A stretch of DNA of 64,000 nt, taken from Hyphococcus flavus (lineage in GTDB: Bacteria > Pseudomonadota > Alphaproteobacteria > Caulobacterales > Parvularculaceae). The notes beneath the pieces were generated by a model. That model saw only the letters and a program-made list of their open reading frames with translations. It had not been told where the DNA came from and ran no database searches. Below are positions 16,578 through 25,942 of this stretch, in pieces (within the stretch, counting starts at the first letter, position 1; each line of letters begins with the position of its first letter). The translations under genes and the position numbers were made by a program. The DNA lies in NCBI RefSeq assembly GCF_028748065.1, contig NZ_CP118166.1:1937501-2001500 (forward strand). The letters are read 5' to 3'.

Positions 16578-18633
16578 TTCAAAATATGCGCGGCTTTTGC
16601 GCCTGCCGGTGATTGCCGCCATGGCAGCGGGACTTGCCGCTGCGGCCTCAGCGCCTTTTTCGGACTACCTCACGCGTCTCGGCATTGATCTGACCTTGCC
16701 TTTGGCTGGCGCGTTCGCCGGTGAACAGAAAGAGGAAGCGGACATTGCGCTCGTTCTGATTGATGAAACGACGCATAATTCTCCGCCGTTCAGTGAAATA
16801 CCAGATGTCGCGTGGACGCCACATCTTGCTGATGTTTTTCAGGCTGTCGACGGCGGTGGGCCGAAGGTCATGGGGCTCGACATGATCTTTCAAAAAACCC
16901 TATCGACGCGCGACCTTATTCCCGGATTTGACCGGCCGTTTCTACGCGCAATTGCCTCCAGCGCCAGGCCGGGTCGGCTGGTGCTTGCGGAAGTTCGGCT
17001 ATCGGAGAACGCCATCACGCCATATCAGGGGCAAATCCTTGCGGCGGGCATTGACAATATCCGGTCGGTGCAGATTATTCCTGATGCGGACAATGTTATC
17101 CGGCGTCACCCTCCGCAATTCGACAGGGTCGATGGTACGGTTACACCGTCATTCGCTGCTGAGCTAGCGAGGCGCGCAGGCGCTGAGGCTGCGCCCGAGG
17201 GTGAGCCGTTTCTGATCGACTTTCTGACGACCGTGGAGACAATCCCCGCCTATCGGGTCGCAGATCTTTATGCTTGTGCGCAAGCTGGCAGAACGGACGT
17301 GTTTGAAGCGTTCAAGGACAAGATTGTCCTGATCGGCACGTCGTTAGATGTTGAAGACCGGCATGTGGCGGCGAACCGGTTTGTGGAAAACCGCCAGCCG
17401 GTTATTCGCTCTCTGGATTGCGGTGTTGCTTCGACGTCGCCTAAAGCCCCGCCACGGGGCACTGTGCCTGGCGTTTTGATCGAAGCGCTTGCAGCTAACA
17501 CGCTGCTGCATGACAGCGACCCTCAAATGATGCCGCGACGAACGAGTTTTGCTGTTTCAGCAGCGATATTCGTTCTGCTTGGCGTTATATTTTTCAGAAT
17601 TCAGCCCGTGATCGGCGTAGTGGTGATATTTGGCGCCGCCGCGCTGATGTGGGCTGCGGGCGCTTTTATGCTCAGCGCTGGTACGGTTACGCCGGTGATC
17701 GCCTGGATGGGCGGCGGCGGCATCATGTACACGGTCGTATACAGCTACCGCACATTTCTCGAGGATCAGGAAAAACGCTGGATCAGGCACGCATTTCAGC
17801 ATTATCTAAGTCCGGCGCTTGTTGATCAGCTTGCGGAAAATCCGGACAGTTTGCGTCTTGGCGGAGAACGCCGTCGCGCCGCTATTCTTTTTGTCGATAT
17901 GGCGGGGTTTTCAAAACTTACCGGCGAACTTGCAGATCGGCCGCAAGTGCTGGCGGCGAAACTCAATGATTTTCTGTCCGCTGTTGCTGACGCGATCGAT
18001 AATCATGAAGGTTATGTGGACAAATTCATCGGCGATGCGGTCATGGGCGTTTGGGGCGCGCCTATTGAAATAGACCGCATGGAGGTGTCCGCCGCGAAAG
18101 CGACGCTTGAATGCAAAAAAGCGGTGGAGAAATTGAGCCGCGAGTCCAAACGTGAGTTTGGTTTGCGCGCCGGCTTAAGCACTGGTGACGTCATTGCTGG
18201 CAATCTCGGCTCGCGCAATCGGTTTAATTACTCGGTAGTTGGCGATTCAGTGAACATCGCGGCGCGGCTCGAGCCTGCGAGTAAGGATTACGGCACGAGC
18301 ATACTTGCAGATGATGATTTCGCCGCTGCGCTTGGCGATGAATTCATTTTAAGGCCTGTCGATATCGTTATCCTGCGGGGTCGTAGTGAGTATTCTGTTC
18401 TCCATGAGATATTGGGCTTGCGTGCGGAAATGACGCCTGCCGATATGGATCATGCGGCGGAGTTTGCGCGGGCTGTTGAATTGTTCCGCAACCGTCAGTT
18501 CAGCAATGCTGCGCAAATGTTCGCAAAGTGGAAAAACGATGATCAGCTTTCAGCGATGTACCATCGGCGCGCAACCGATTTTGCATCTTCGCAACCGCCT
18601 CAAAATTGGAATGGGTCGCTCACGGCATCCTGA
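16567..18633 (+). CDS. CHASE2-domain class III adenylate cyclase
   Basis: 688 residues: an N-terminal membrane anchor, an extracytoplasmic CHASE2 sensor (~40-310; LVLIDETTH, VMGLDMIF, KIVLIGTS), about three membrane helices (~330-395) and a cytosolic class III cyclase domain (~425-610). Metal-binding aspartates sit in FVDMAGFS and FIGDAVMG; the Lys in YVDKFIGD and the Asp in SVVGDSVN are typical of ATP- rather than GTP-selective enzymes. It probably makes cAMP in response to an envelope signal. The start is a TTG overlapping the preceding gene by 11 bases; the next in-frame ATG, at 16621, would cut into the first membrane segment. Confidence 0.9.
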   Translation: MAFDSKYARLLRLPVIAAMAAGLAAAASAPFSDYLTRLGIDLTLPLAGAFAGEQKEEADIALVLIDETTHNSPPFSEIPDVAWTPHLADVFQAVDGGGPKVMGLDMIFQKTLSTRDLIPGFDRPFLRAIASSARPGRLVLAEVRLSENAITPYQGQILAAGIDNIRSVQIIPDADNVIRRHPPQFDRVDGTVTPSFAAELARRAGAEAAPEGEPFLIDFLTTVETIPAYRVADLYACAQAGRTDVFEAFKDKIVLIGTSLDVEDRHVAANRFVENRQPVIRSLDCGVASTSPKAPPRGTVPGVLIEALAANTLLHDSDPQMMPRRTSFAVSAAIFVLLGVIFFRIQPVIGVVVIFGAAALMWAAGAFMLSAGTVTPVIAWMGGGGIMYTVVYSYRTFLEDQEKRWIRHAFQHYLSPALVDQLAENPDSLRLGGERRRAAILFVDMAGFSKLTGELADRPQVLAAKLNDFLSAVADAIDNHEGYVDKFIGDAVMGVWGAPIEIDRMEVSAAKATLECKKAVEKLSRESKREFGLRAGLSTGDVIAGNLGSRNRFNYSVVGDSVNIAARLEPASKDYGTSILADDDFAAALGDEFILRPVDIVILRGRSEYSVLHEILGLRAEMTPADMDHAAEFARAVELFRNRQFSNAAQMFAKWKNDDQLSAMYHRRATDFASSQPPQNWNGSLTAS

Positions 18634-18648
18634 TATGGGAGAAGCAAG

Positions 18649-19563
18649 ATGAAAAAAAATACGCTCGATAAAACACGCCGGCTGATGACGCTTGGTCTTG
18701 TTTCTGCTGGCGTGATGGCGCCTGCCGCTGCACACGCTCAATTCCGGCTCGATCTGGGCAAGATTGTCGATATCGTTAAAACGCTCGAAAGCCTGTCTAT
18801 CGACGAGGAAGATGAGATTCAAATGGGCGAGGGGCTTTACGGATCACTCATCAATGTTTCAGGCGGGCCCTACCGCAACAGCGCAGTTCAAAATGCAGTA
18901 GCGCGCATCGCACAGCCTATTTTCGAAACAAGCGAGCGGCCCGCATTCGCCTGGGACATTGTTGTTCTCGACAACAACGAAGTAAACGCATGGTCTCTTC
19001 CTGGGGGCAAAGTCGCCGTCAATAAAGGATTGCTGCGCTATGTTGCATCAGAAGACGAGCTATCCGCTGTTTTGTCTCATGAGATGGGCCACGCTGAACT
19101 GAGCCACGTCAAACGTGAGATGAAAAAGAAAGCCTTTTACAAAGGATTTTCATCAGCGGCGACGACCGCAGTCGCGCAGGCAGTCGACAATAATAACGTC
19201 AATTCCGCTCTCGGCGCGTTACAGGGACCGATGTACCAACTGGTGACCTCAGGCTACTCTCAGGATTCCGAAGACGAAGCTGATTTGCACATCATTGACG
19301 TGTTCGACAGGACCGGCAGGGACGTTGCTTATGGCGTCGGGTTCTTCAATACCTTGCTTGAGCTCGTGCCAAGCAAGTCAAAACGCACGACGTCATTGTT
19401 TTCCGGCCATCCGGAGACAAAGAAACGGATCGACAATATTCTCGAGGCCGCGCCGGCGGCAGGCACGGGTTCGCCTTCGGCTCCGACGCAGGAGTTCGGA
19501 GATGTCAAAACCGTTTTTCCAACGCGCCAGGTTTACATGCGCCAGCCGGTCGAAGAAGGCTAA
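18649..19563 (+). CDS. M48-family zinc metalloprotease, exported
   Basis: 304 residues with a signal peptide (ending PAAAHAQ) and an M48 peptidase domain. The zinc motif HEMGH is followed by the downstream SEDEAD, which supplies the third ligand glutamate. It is likely a periplasmic housekeeping or quality-control protease of the BepA/LoiP kind. A strong ribosome binding site (GGGAGAAG) precedes the ATG, 15 bases after the cyclase gene, so it may be co-transcribed. It overlaps the convergent phosphorylase gene by 4 bases. Confidence 0.9.
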   Translation: MKKNTLDKTRRLMTLGLVSAGVMAPAAAHAQFRLDLGKIVDIVKTLESLSIDEEDEIQMGEGLYGSLINVSGGPYRNSAVQNAVARIAQPIFETSERPAFAWDIVVLDNNEVNAWSLPGGKVAVNKGLLRYVASEDELSAVLSHEMGHAELSHVKREMKKKAFYKGFSSAATTAVAQAVDNNNVNSALGALQGPMYQLVTSGYSQDSEDEADLHIIDVFDRTGRDVAYGVGFFNTLLELVPSKSKRTTSLFSGHPETKKRIDNILEAAPAAGTGSPSAPTQEFGDVKTVFPTRQVYMRQPVEEG

Positions 19564-20378
19564 TTGATTGACGGCAAGAACCGCAGAATGAGCCGGCTCA
19601 TTTTTTCAAAAGATAGAGCGCCGACTGAAAGCGTTTCGTCATGGGTGATCTTGTGAGCCGCGATACCCGCCGCATGGTTCGTGATTAACGAAACGCCAGC
19701 GACTTTCAGGCCGCAATGAATGGCGGCGATCGCCTCTGGCACGGTTGACATGCCAACGGCGTCCGCCCCGCATTTGGCGAACATGCGAACTTCCGCAGGC
19801 GTCTCAAAACTTGGGCCTGTTGTGTAAAGATACGTTCCGGTTGAAAGGTCAAGAGCTTCTGAAGTTCCCGCCGAGAGAAGCTTCTCCCGCAATTCCGGCG
19901 CATAAACTTCACTCATGTCAGGAAAGCGCAGACCAATTTTCTCGTCATTTTCACCAATCAACGGATTACGGCCTGATGCATTGATATGATCTTCAATCAC
20001 CATTAGCGAGCCGGGCCCCATTTCCTTTTTAAGGCTGCCGGCGGCGTTTGTAAGAATAAGTGTTTCCGCGCCGAGCGCGCGGAATGTTCTGATTGGCAAA
20101 GCCACTTGCTGGATCGGGTGCCCTTCGTAAACATGCAAGCGGCCTTGCATGCAGGCGACGGGAACGGCAGATGCCGTACCGATTAACAGCTTGCCCGAAT
20201 GACCTGAAACCGTTGACACCGGGAAACCCGGAATTTCGCCATAGGGAATAATTGCTTCTATGTCGATTTTATCGCCGAACTCGCCAAGGCCGCTTCCCAG
20301 GACGAGAACGGTTTTGGGGAAGGCGGCGTTAAGTCTGTCGCGGATCGCGTTCGCAGCGGTTTGAATATCGTGGTTCAT
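19560..20378 (-). CDS. punA: purine nucleoside phosphorylase (trimeric PNP family)
   Basis: 272 residues. It cleaves purine (deoxy)nucleosides with phosphate to base plus (deoxy)ribose-1-phosphate. Family motifs: LVLGSGLG near the N-terminus (phosphate loop), GRLHVYEGH, LTNAAGSL and TGPSFETPAEVRM, with SLITNHAAG near the end. It is the last gene of the leftward nucleoside cluster. The frame extends upstream to a TTG at 20414 that overlaps the cytochrome gene; ATG 20378, 14 bases after that gene's stop, is preferred, although no clear ribosome binding site precedes it. Confidence 0.93.
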   Translation of the reverse strand: MNHDIQTAANAIRDRLNAAFPKTVLVLGSGLGEFGDKIDIEAIIPYGEIPGFPVSTVSGHSGKLLIGTASAVPVACMQGRLHVYEGHPIQQVALPIRTFRALGAETLILTNAAGSLKKEMGPGSLMVIEDHINASGRNPLIGENDEKIGLRFPDMSEVYAPELREKLLSAGTSEALDLSTGTYLYTTGPSFETPAEVRMFAKCGADAVGMSTVPEAIAAIHCGLKVAGVSLITNHAAGIAAHKITHDETLSVGALSFEKMSRLILRFLPSIN

Positions 20379-20394
20379 GAATACAGCAGTTTGT

Positions 20395-20739
20395 TTATTC
20401 GTCCTGTTGATCAAGCCATGCGCCCAGAGTTTTGCGTTCGCTGTCGGTCATGCCGGTCGTATTGCCAAGCGGCATGAGATCGCTGTCGACGGTTTGGAGC
20501 CGAATTTCCCAGGCAAAGTTCCGAACACCATCCAATGTTTCGAGGGAAAGTCCGCCTGCCGGATACTGATAAATCGGATCGCTTGGGTTCGCAGCATGGC
20601 ATGATACGCAATGCCGTTCCATCATCGCGGCAATGACATCATCATCAATAATTTCGCTGCTTTCCGCTGCGAGGTTGCTGGCGCAAGCGCAAATCACGAG
20701 AGCTGATGTGAAAAAGACGATTATACTGAACGAACGCAT
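20395..20739 (-). CDS. small c-type cytochrome resembling the PuuD C-terminal heme domain
   Basis: 114 residues: a lipoprotein-like signal (possible lipobox ICAC at Cys19) and one heme c site, CVSCH, with the probable axial Met in LMPLGNTTGM. The run MPLGNTTGMTDSER..LGAWL closely matches the cytochrome domain at the C-terminus of membrane urate hydroxylase PuuD, here as a stand-alone protein without the PuuD membrane part. It sits between the dehydrogenase and purine phosphorylase genes, so it may pass electrons from a purine or aldehyde oxidation to the respiratory chain (inference). Confidence 0.8.
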   Translation of the reverse strand: MRSFSIIVFFTSALVICACASNLAAESSEIIDDDVIAAMMERHCVSCHAANPSDPIYQYPAGGLSLETLDGVRNFAWEIRLQTVDSDLMPLGNTTGMTDSERKTLGAWLDQQDE

Positions 20740-20754
20740 ACCTATTCCTGTCGC

Positions 20755-23133
20755 TTAGTCACCGTAAGGCAGCCAGATGTTTTTAACTTCGCATGCATGC
20801 GAAAGAAACTCACGCCCCTCGCCAATGCGCGGATCAAACCAATTACGGGCGCGGCCGTGATTGGTCCAGACGCGTTTGAGGTTGTCGGCTGAAGCTTCTT
20901 CTACAAACTTGCATTCATCCGCCGGTCCGTGATGCCAGATTGCTTCCACCTGATCGTGTTCGGCCAGCGTCTTGACGAGCGTCGCGCGTTCGCCTGTAAC
21001 GATGTTAATTACGCCCGCCGGAACGTCCGACGTTTCGAGGATCTGATAAAAATCAGTCGCCAGTAACGGATAGCGTTCCGACGGCACGACCACGACGCGG
21101 TTACCCATGGCGACGGCCGGCGCCCACATGGAAACAAACGAAAGAAGCGGCACCGTATCGGGACAAACGGTCGCAACAATCCCGATAGGCTCATTCATGG
21201 CGAGCACGACATTGCGCGACGGCGGCGAGTGCGCGAGGCCATCGTATTTATCGGCCCAGGCGCCGTACGCGAAAAGGCGTGAGACAGTTGCGTCGACTTC
21301 CGCGCGCGCTTTGGTTTTAGTCGCGCCGGTGAGCTGTTGCAGGCGCTTCGTAAATTCATCGGCGCGTTTCGAAAAATTCTCGGCGATGAAATAGAGAATC
21401 TGCGCGCGGGCGTGGCCGGTTGTTGCACCCCAACCCGGCGCCTTGAATGCCGCCTCGACCGCGTCGCGAATATCCTTGCGGTTGCCAAAGGAAACTCGGC
21501 CCGCATAGGTTCCGTCATGGGCTGCGACTGGCATGGTGCGCGCCCAGTCCGGGCGCTTTTGCTTGCCGCCGATAAATTGTTTCGGCGTCTGGTCGATTCC
21601 TTCGACGCCTGAATCTTCTTCGATTTCGACTGCAGGGACAGGTTTTTCAATACCGCCCCATTCCTTGCGCAGTTTTACATATTCATAAATGCCTTCGCGT
21701 CCGCCCTCGCGGCCAAAGCCGGACTCGCGATAGCCGCCGAACCCGCAGGCCGCGTCAAACCCGTTGGTGGTGTTGACCCAGACGACGCCTGTTTTCACCA
21801 TGCTGGCGGCTTCCAACGCGCGGTTGACGTTCTCCGACCAGATGGTCGCCGCGAGCCCGTAGCGCGTATTGTTGGCGAGGTCGATCGCTTCCTTCAAGGT
21901 ACGGAACGACATGGAGGTAAGAACGGGGCCGAAAATTTCCTCGCGTACAGCGACGTTCGATGGCGAGACATTCGAGATTAGCGTCGGCGGGTAGAAACAG
22001 CCGATTTCCGGCACGTCGATCTTCGGGCTCCAGACCTCGCCGCCTTCCTTTTCGCCTTGCTCCACCAATGTCTGAATGCGGTCGCGCTGCACGGGATCGA
22101 CTATCGCGCCCATGTCGATGGCTTTATCGAGCGGGTCGCCGATGCGAAAAGAAGACAGGCGCTTTTTAATCTTTTCTGTGACTTTGCCGGCGACGCTTTC
22201 TTCCACCAGCAGGCGCGAACCGGCGCAACAGACCTGGCCCTGATTGAACCATATAGCGTCGACGAGGCTCTCGACGGCGCCGTCGAGGTCTGCGTCTTCG
22301 AAAATGATGAAAGGCGACTTGCCGCCGAGTTCGAGTGAAAGTTTTTTACCCGACCCCGCCGTTTGGCGCCGGATGATGCGTCCGACTTCGGTCGACCCGG
22401 TGAACGCAATCTTTGCGATATCCTGATGTTTGACAATCAGCTCGCCCGTTTCGCCTTCGCCGGTGACGATGTTGATGACGCCCGGCGGAATTTGAGCTTC
22501 CTTGCACAATTCGGCGAAATAAAGTGCCGTAAGGCTGGTGTATTCCGCCGGCTTCAAAACAACTGTATTGCCCATGGCGATGGCTGGCGCAATTTTCCAT
22601 GCGAGCATCAACAGCGGGAAGTTCCATGGGATGATCTGGCCGACTACGCCAAGTGGTTCGTAATCGGCAAATTCTGTTTCCTGAAGCTGCGCCCAACCGG
22701 CGTGATGATAAAAATGCCGGGCAACCAGCGGAATATCGATGTCACGCGTTTCGCGGATTGGCTTGCCGTTATCAAGCGTTTCGAGAACCGAAAGAAAGCG
22801 GGAATTTTTCTGCACAAGGCGCGCCAGAGTATAGAGATATTTCGCGCGCTCATGGCCGGAAAGTTTTGACCATTTCGGGAAGGTGGCTTTGGCGGCGGTG
22901 ACGGCCGCATTTACTTCTGTTTCACCAGCCGCAGGAAAACTCGCCAATTTCTCACCGGTCGCCGGATTGCGACTTTCAATGATTTTTTGCGATTTGTCGC
23001 CGCTTATAAACTCGCCGTTGATATAGTGTTGAAACCCGCCGGACTTTTCTTTCAGCCAGTCGCGCACATAAGCGGACTCTTCCGGTGCCGGGCCATATTC
23101 CATGGTTTCAAAGATTTCCGCGACATTTGACAT
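20755..23133 (-). CDS. ALDH16-type aldehyde dehydrogenase, two ALDH domains fused
   Basis: 792 residues. The N-terminal ALDH domain (~35-490) is complete: LELGGKSP, catalytic Cys302 in NQGQVCCAG, and EEIFGPV. A second, partial ALDH domain (~515-790) keeps the fold motifs (AMGNRVVVVPSE, VINIVTGE) but lacks the catalytic Cys loop. This is the architecture of ALDH16, whose second domain is a non-catalytic pseudo-domain. It lies 3 bases after deoC, so oxidation of the acetaldehyde released by DeoC is the likely task; the natural ALDH16 substrate is not well established. The ATG at 23133 gives a standard N-terminus. Confidence 0.9.
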   Translation of the reverse strand: MSNVAEIFETMEYGPAPEESAYVRDWLKEKSGGFQHYINGEFISGDKSQKIIESRNPATGEKLASFPAAGETEVNAAVTAAKATFPKWSKLSGHERAKYLYTLARLVQKNSRFLSVLETLDNGKPIRETRDIDIPLVARHFYHHAGWAQLQETEFADYEPLGVVGQIIPWNFPLLMLAWKIAPAIAMGNTVVLKPAEYTSLTALYFAELCKEAQIPPGVINIVTGEGETGELIVKHQDIAKIAFTGSTEVGRIIRRQTAGSGKKLSLELGGKSPFIIFEDADLDGAVESLVDAIWFNQGQVCCAGSRLLVEESVAGKVTEKIKKRLSSFRIGDPLDKAIDMGAIVDPVQRDRIQTLVEQGEKEGGEVWSPKIDVPEIGCFYPPTLISNVSPSNVAVREEIFGPVLTSMSFRTLKEAIDLANNTRYGLAATIWSENVNRALEAASMVKTGVVWVNTTNGFDAACGFGGYRESGFGREGGREGIYEYVKLRKEWGGIEKPVPAVEIEEDSGVEGIDQTPKQFIGGKQKRPDWARTMPVAAHDGTYAGRVSFGNRKDIRDAVEAAFKAPGWGATTGHARAQILYFIAENFSKRADEFTKRLQQLTGATKTKARAEVDATVSRLFAYGAWADKYDGLAHSPPSRNVVLAMNEPIGIVATVCPDTVPLLSFVSMWAPAVAMGNRVVVVPSERYPLLATDFYQILETSDVPAGVINIVTGERATLVKTLAEHDQVEAIWHHGPADECKFVEEASADNLKRVWTNHGRARNWFDPRIGEGREFLSHACEVKNIWLPYGD

Positions 23134-23136
23134 CGT

Positions 23137-24144
23137 TTAACCCATCGGGTGGCGGTTAGCGGCCGAGTAGCGGCCTGTCACATAGTGTTCGAGCTGGCGT
23201 TCGATATCGCCAAGCAGGCGCGAAGCGCCAAAGCGGAACAGCTTTGGCGACAGCCATTCATCGCCCAGTTCTTCCTTTAATAAAACCAGATATTGAAGCG
23301 CGGTTTTAGCGTCAGATATGCCGCCCGCCGGTTTGAAACCGACTTTATGGCCGGTTTGCGTCTGATAATCGCGGATGGCGCGCATCATCACGAGGCTGAT
23401 GGGCAGGGTGGCGTTTACCGATTCCATGCCAGTCGACGTCTTGATGAAGTCCGACCCCGCCATCATGCAGACCATGGAGGCCTTGCCGACCTTGCCGATG
23501 GAGCCAAGCTCGCCCGTTGCAAGAATGGATTTTAGATGCGCTGGCCCGCACGCTTGACGGAAAGCTTTGACTTCGTCGTAAAGTGCCGTCCAGTTCGAAT
23601 TAAGCACATGCTTCCGGCTCACGACAATATCAATTTCCGTAGCGCCGTCAGCGACTGAAAGCTCAATCTCCTTCAGTCTTGTTTCGAACGGCGCTTGACC
23701 GGCGGGAAACCCGGTTGATACTGCTGCGACGTCCACGGATGAACCCTTCAGCGCTTTGACAGCGGTTTTGATAAAGCCATGATAGACACAAACGGCGCCT
23801 ACGGTGATGCCAAGACGGTCAGCGCCAAGCGCCGTTAGAATGTCGGCGCGCACTGGTTGCAGGGCTTTTGCGCAAAGCCGCCGGACCCTTTCATCTGTGT
23901 CGTCGCCTGCAAGCGTCGTCAGGTCCATGCAGGTGACAGCCTTTAACAACCATGCGGCCTGCCAGTCTTTCTTTACAGTGCGGCGCCCGGCGAGTGTGGA
24001 TACCCGGCGTTCCGCAGCGGATTTGTTTATGCGGATCGTATCGATTAAATCGAGGTCGAGCGGTACCCCCGGATTGCGCGCGCCATTGTGATCTGGGCCA
24101 GAATTCCGGCGTTTTCCCAGTTCCATAATGTTTGGCTGGTTCAT
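23137..24144 (-). CDS. deoC: deoxyribose-phosphate aldolase
   Basis: 335 residues. It splits 2-deoxyribose-5-phosphate into glyceraldehyde-3-phosphate and acetaldehyde. The Schiff-base Lys is Lys271 in VGFKPAGGI; other family blocks are DLTTL, EIDIVVSR and FIKTSTGM. It is longer than the ~250-residue E. coli enzyme because of an N-terminal extension typical of the longer bacterial/eukaryotic branch. ATG 24144 is chosen over an upstream GTG (24162) because GAGG lies 7 bases before it. It is positioned between deoB and the dehydrogenase in one leftward operon. Confidence 0.95.
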   Translation of the reverse strand: MNQPNIMELGKRRNSGPDHNGARNPGVPLDLDLIDTIRINKSAAERRVSTLAGRRTVKKDWQAAWLLKAVTCMDLTTLAGDDTDERVRRLCAKALQPVRADILTALGADRLGITVGAVCVYHGFIKTAVKALKGSSVDVAAVSTGFPAGQAPFETRLKEIELSVADGATEIDIVVSRKHVLNSNWTALYDEVKAFRQACGPAHLKSILATGELGSIGKVGKASMVCMMAGSDFIKTSTGMESVNATLPISLVMMRAIRDYQTQTGHKVGFKPAGGISDAKTALQYLVLLKEELGDEWLSPKLFRFGASRLLGDIERQLEHYVTGRYSAANRHPMG

Positions 24145-24164
24145 TGTCGAACCTCTTTCCACCC

Positions 24165-25385
24165 TTATCCCAGAAATGACACGCCATGTTTAAGCGGTGC
24201 GATGCCTAAATGCGAGGCTAAAGACTGCCCAATATCTGCAAATGTATCGCGTTTGCCGATGGAACCGGCAGAGACTTTTTCACCAAAGGCAATCACGGGA
24301 ATGTATTCGCGCGTATGATCGGAGCCTGGCCAGGTCGGGTCACACCCGTGATCCGCACTCAGAATAACCACGTCATCTGGCTTCAGAACCGCCTCCAGCT
24401 CCGGCAAGCGCGCGTCAAAGGTTTCCAACGCTGCTGCGTAGCCTGGAACGTTGCGCCTGTGCCCGTAAAGCGAGTCAAAATCGACAAAGTTGGCGAAGAT
24501 GATCGCGTCATCCGGCGCGGTTTCGATTTCTTTCAGCCATATGTCAAACAGTTCGTCGTTGCCGTGAGCTTTTACCGATTTCGTGATGCCGCTGCCCGCG
24601 AAAATATCGCTGATCTTGCCGATGCCGATGACGGGCCGCCCCATTTCGGCGTAAATATCCAACAGCGTCGGTTCATGTGGCGGCGTCGCAAGGTCGCGGC
24701 GGTTGCCGGTGCGTTCGAATTCGCCCTTGCGTTCGCCGACAAAGGGGCGCGCGATAACCCGACCCACATTGTAATCGTCGACGAGCTTTCGCGCGATCGC
24801 ACAAACGTCATAAAGCCGTTCCAGCCCGAAGTGTTTTTCATGAGCGGCGATCTGAAAAACAGAATCAGCGGAAGTGTAAACAATCGGCTTGCCCGTTTTG
24901 ATATGCTCTTCGCCCAGTTCCTCAATGATGATTGTGCCGGAAGCATGCTTGTCGCCGAGCACGCCGGGAAGGTCCGCTTGTTCTATAAATGCGCGGAGCA
25001 GTTCTTCTGGGAAGCTTGGCGGGCCTTTCGCAAACATGCCCCAGTCAAACTCAACTGGCAGACCCATCATTTCCCAGTGGCCGCTTGGCGTGTCCTTGCC
25101 GTAGCTTTTTTCCGCCGCGAAACCGTAAGCGCCGTCAAAGTGCGATGGCGCGTCTACAGGAACCTGTGCGCCGGTCGCCTCGCGCGCCAGCTCGCCAAGC
25201 CCTAACCGCATCAGGTTCGGAATTTTCAATGGACCCGAACGCAACTCTTCCTTGTCCGCTTCTCCCCGGGCGCAGGCTTCTGCAATATGCGCAAACGTAT
25301 TGGCGCCTTCGTCGCCAAATTTATGCGCGTCTTGCGTGGCGCCGACGCCGAAAGAGTCCAATATGCCGATAAGTGCGCGGGCCAA
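24165..25385 (-). CDS. deoB: phosphopentomutase
   Basis: 406 residues, usual length. It interconverts (deoxy)ribose-1- and -5-phosphate, feeding DeoC. Alkaline-phosphatase superfamily metal motifs are LDSFGVGA at the N-terminus, SADHGCDPT and [10 protein letters not shown] near the C-terminus, plus [11 protein letters not shown]. Translation starts at TTG: the encoded [13 protein letters not shown] aligns with the usual DeoB N-terminus, AGGA lies about 8 bases upstream, and the nearby ATG is out of frame. It is separated from cdd by 142 bases. Confidence 0.95.
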   Translation of the reverse strand: MARALIGILDSFGVGATQDAHKFGDEGANTFAHIAEACARGEADKEELRSGPLKIPNLMRLGLGELAREATGAQVPVDAPSHFDGAYGFAAEKSYGKDTPSGHWEMMGLPVEFDWGMFAKGPPSFPEELLRAFIEQADLPGVLGDKHASGTIIIEELGEEHIKTGKPIVYTSADSVFQIAAHEKHFGLERLYDVCAIARKLVDDYNVGRVIARPFVGERKGEFERTGNRRDLATPPHEPTLLDIYAEMGRPVIGIGKISDIFAGSGITKSVKAHGNDELFDIWLKEIETAPDDAIIFANFVDFDSLYGHRRNVPGYAAALETFDARLPELEAVLKPDDVVILSADHGCDPTWPGSDHTREYIPVIAFGEKVSAGSIGKRDTFADIGQSLASHLGIAPLKHGVSFLG

Positions 25386-25527
25386 GCTTCATTCCTATAG
25401 TTCGTTAAGGCAGGCGGATTTTACTACACGCGTCTTGCGGCAAACCGGACAAGGGTAATTGGGCTGCCGCATATGATGACATGTAATCTACCAATTTCGC
25501 TGTTAAAGCGAAAGCTCCGCGTTCGCT

Positions 25528-25929
25528 TCAAGATTTAAGGCGAAAGCCGTGCGGCAAGAGCTCATTCAAGGTTAGCGATGATGCTGACCCGTCCGTATTC
25601 TTGATAACAACCACCGTATTATCGTCCGAAAATTCCGCGATGGCCTGACGGCAGCCGCCGCAAGGCATGCAAGGTTCGATTGTCTCACCGCCGCCAACAA
25701 CTGCGATTTTTCTGATTTCGCTTCCGCCGCTGGCGATCATGGAGGCGATAGCGGAAATCTCGGCGCAATTGCCAATTGGGTAGGCGGCGTTTTCTACATT
25801 ACAACCAATGTGAAGGTTTCCCTTGTCGTCAATAATCGCCGCGCCGACTTTGAAATTTGAATAAGGCGCATAAGCACGTTCCCGCACACTTGCTGCATGT
25901 TCGATCAGGTTTGCATCCGTACAAGTCAT
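25528..25929 (-). CDS. cdd: cytidine deaminase
   Basis: 133 residues, homotetrameric short type. It deaminates (deoxy)cytidine to (deoxy)uridine. The zinc site is visible as NCAE (catalytic Glu) and PCGGCRQ; CNVENAAYP precedes it. An in-frame TTG at 25950 would overlap deoA by 8 bases; the ATG at 25929, 13 bases after the deoA stop, gives the normal N-terminus (MTCTDANLIEHAA). It supplies uridines to the deoA-deoB-deoC route. Confidence 0.94.
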   Translation of the reverse strand: MTCTDANLIEHAASVRERAYAPYSNFKVGAAIIDDKGNLHIGCNVENAAYPIGNCAEISAIASMIASGGSEIRKIAVVGGGETIEPCMPCGGCRQAIAEFSDDNTVVVIKNTDGSASSLTLNELLPHGFRLKS

Positions 25930-25942
25930 AAACAACTTCGAT

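Noticed and set aside
24315-25205. 296-residue open frame opposite deoB
   Set aside because: Antisense shadow of the well-supported phosphopentomutase gene.
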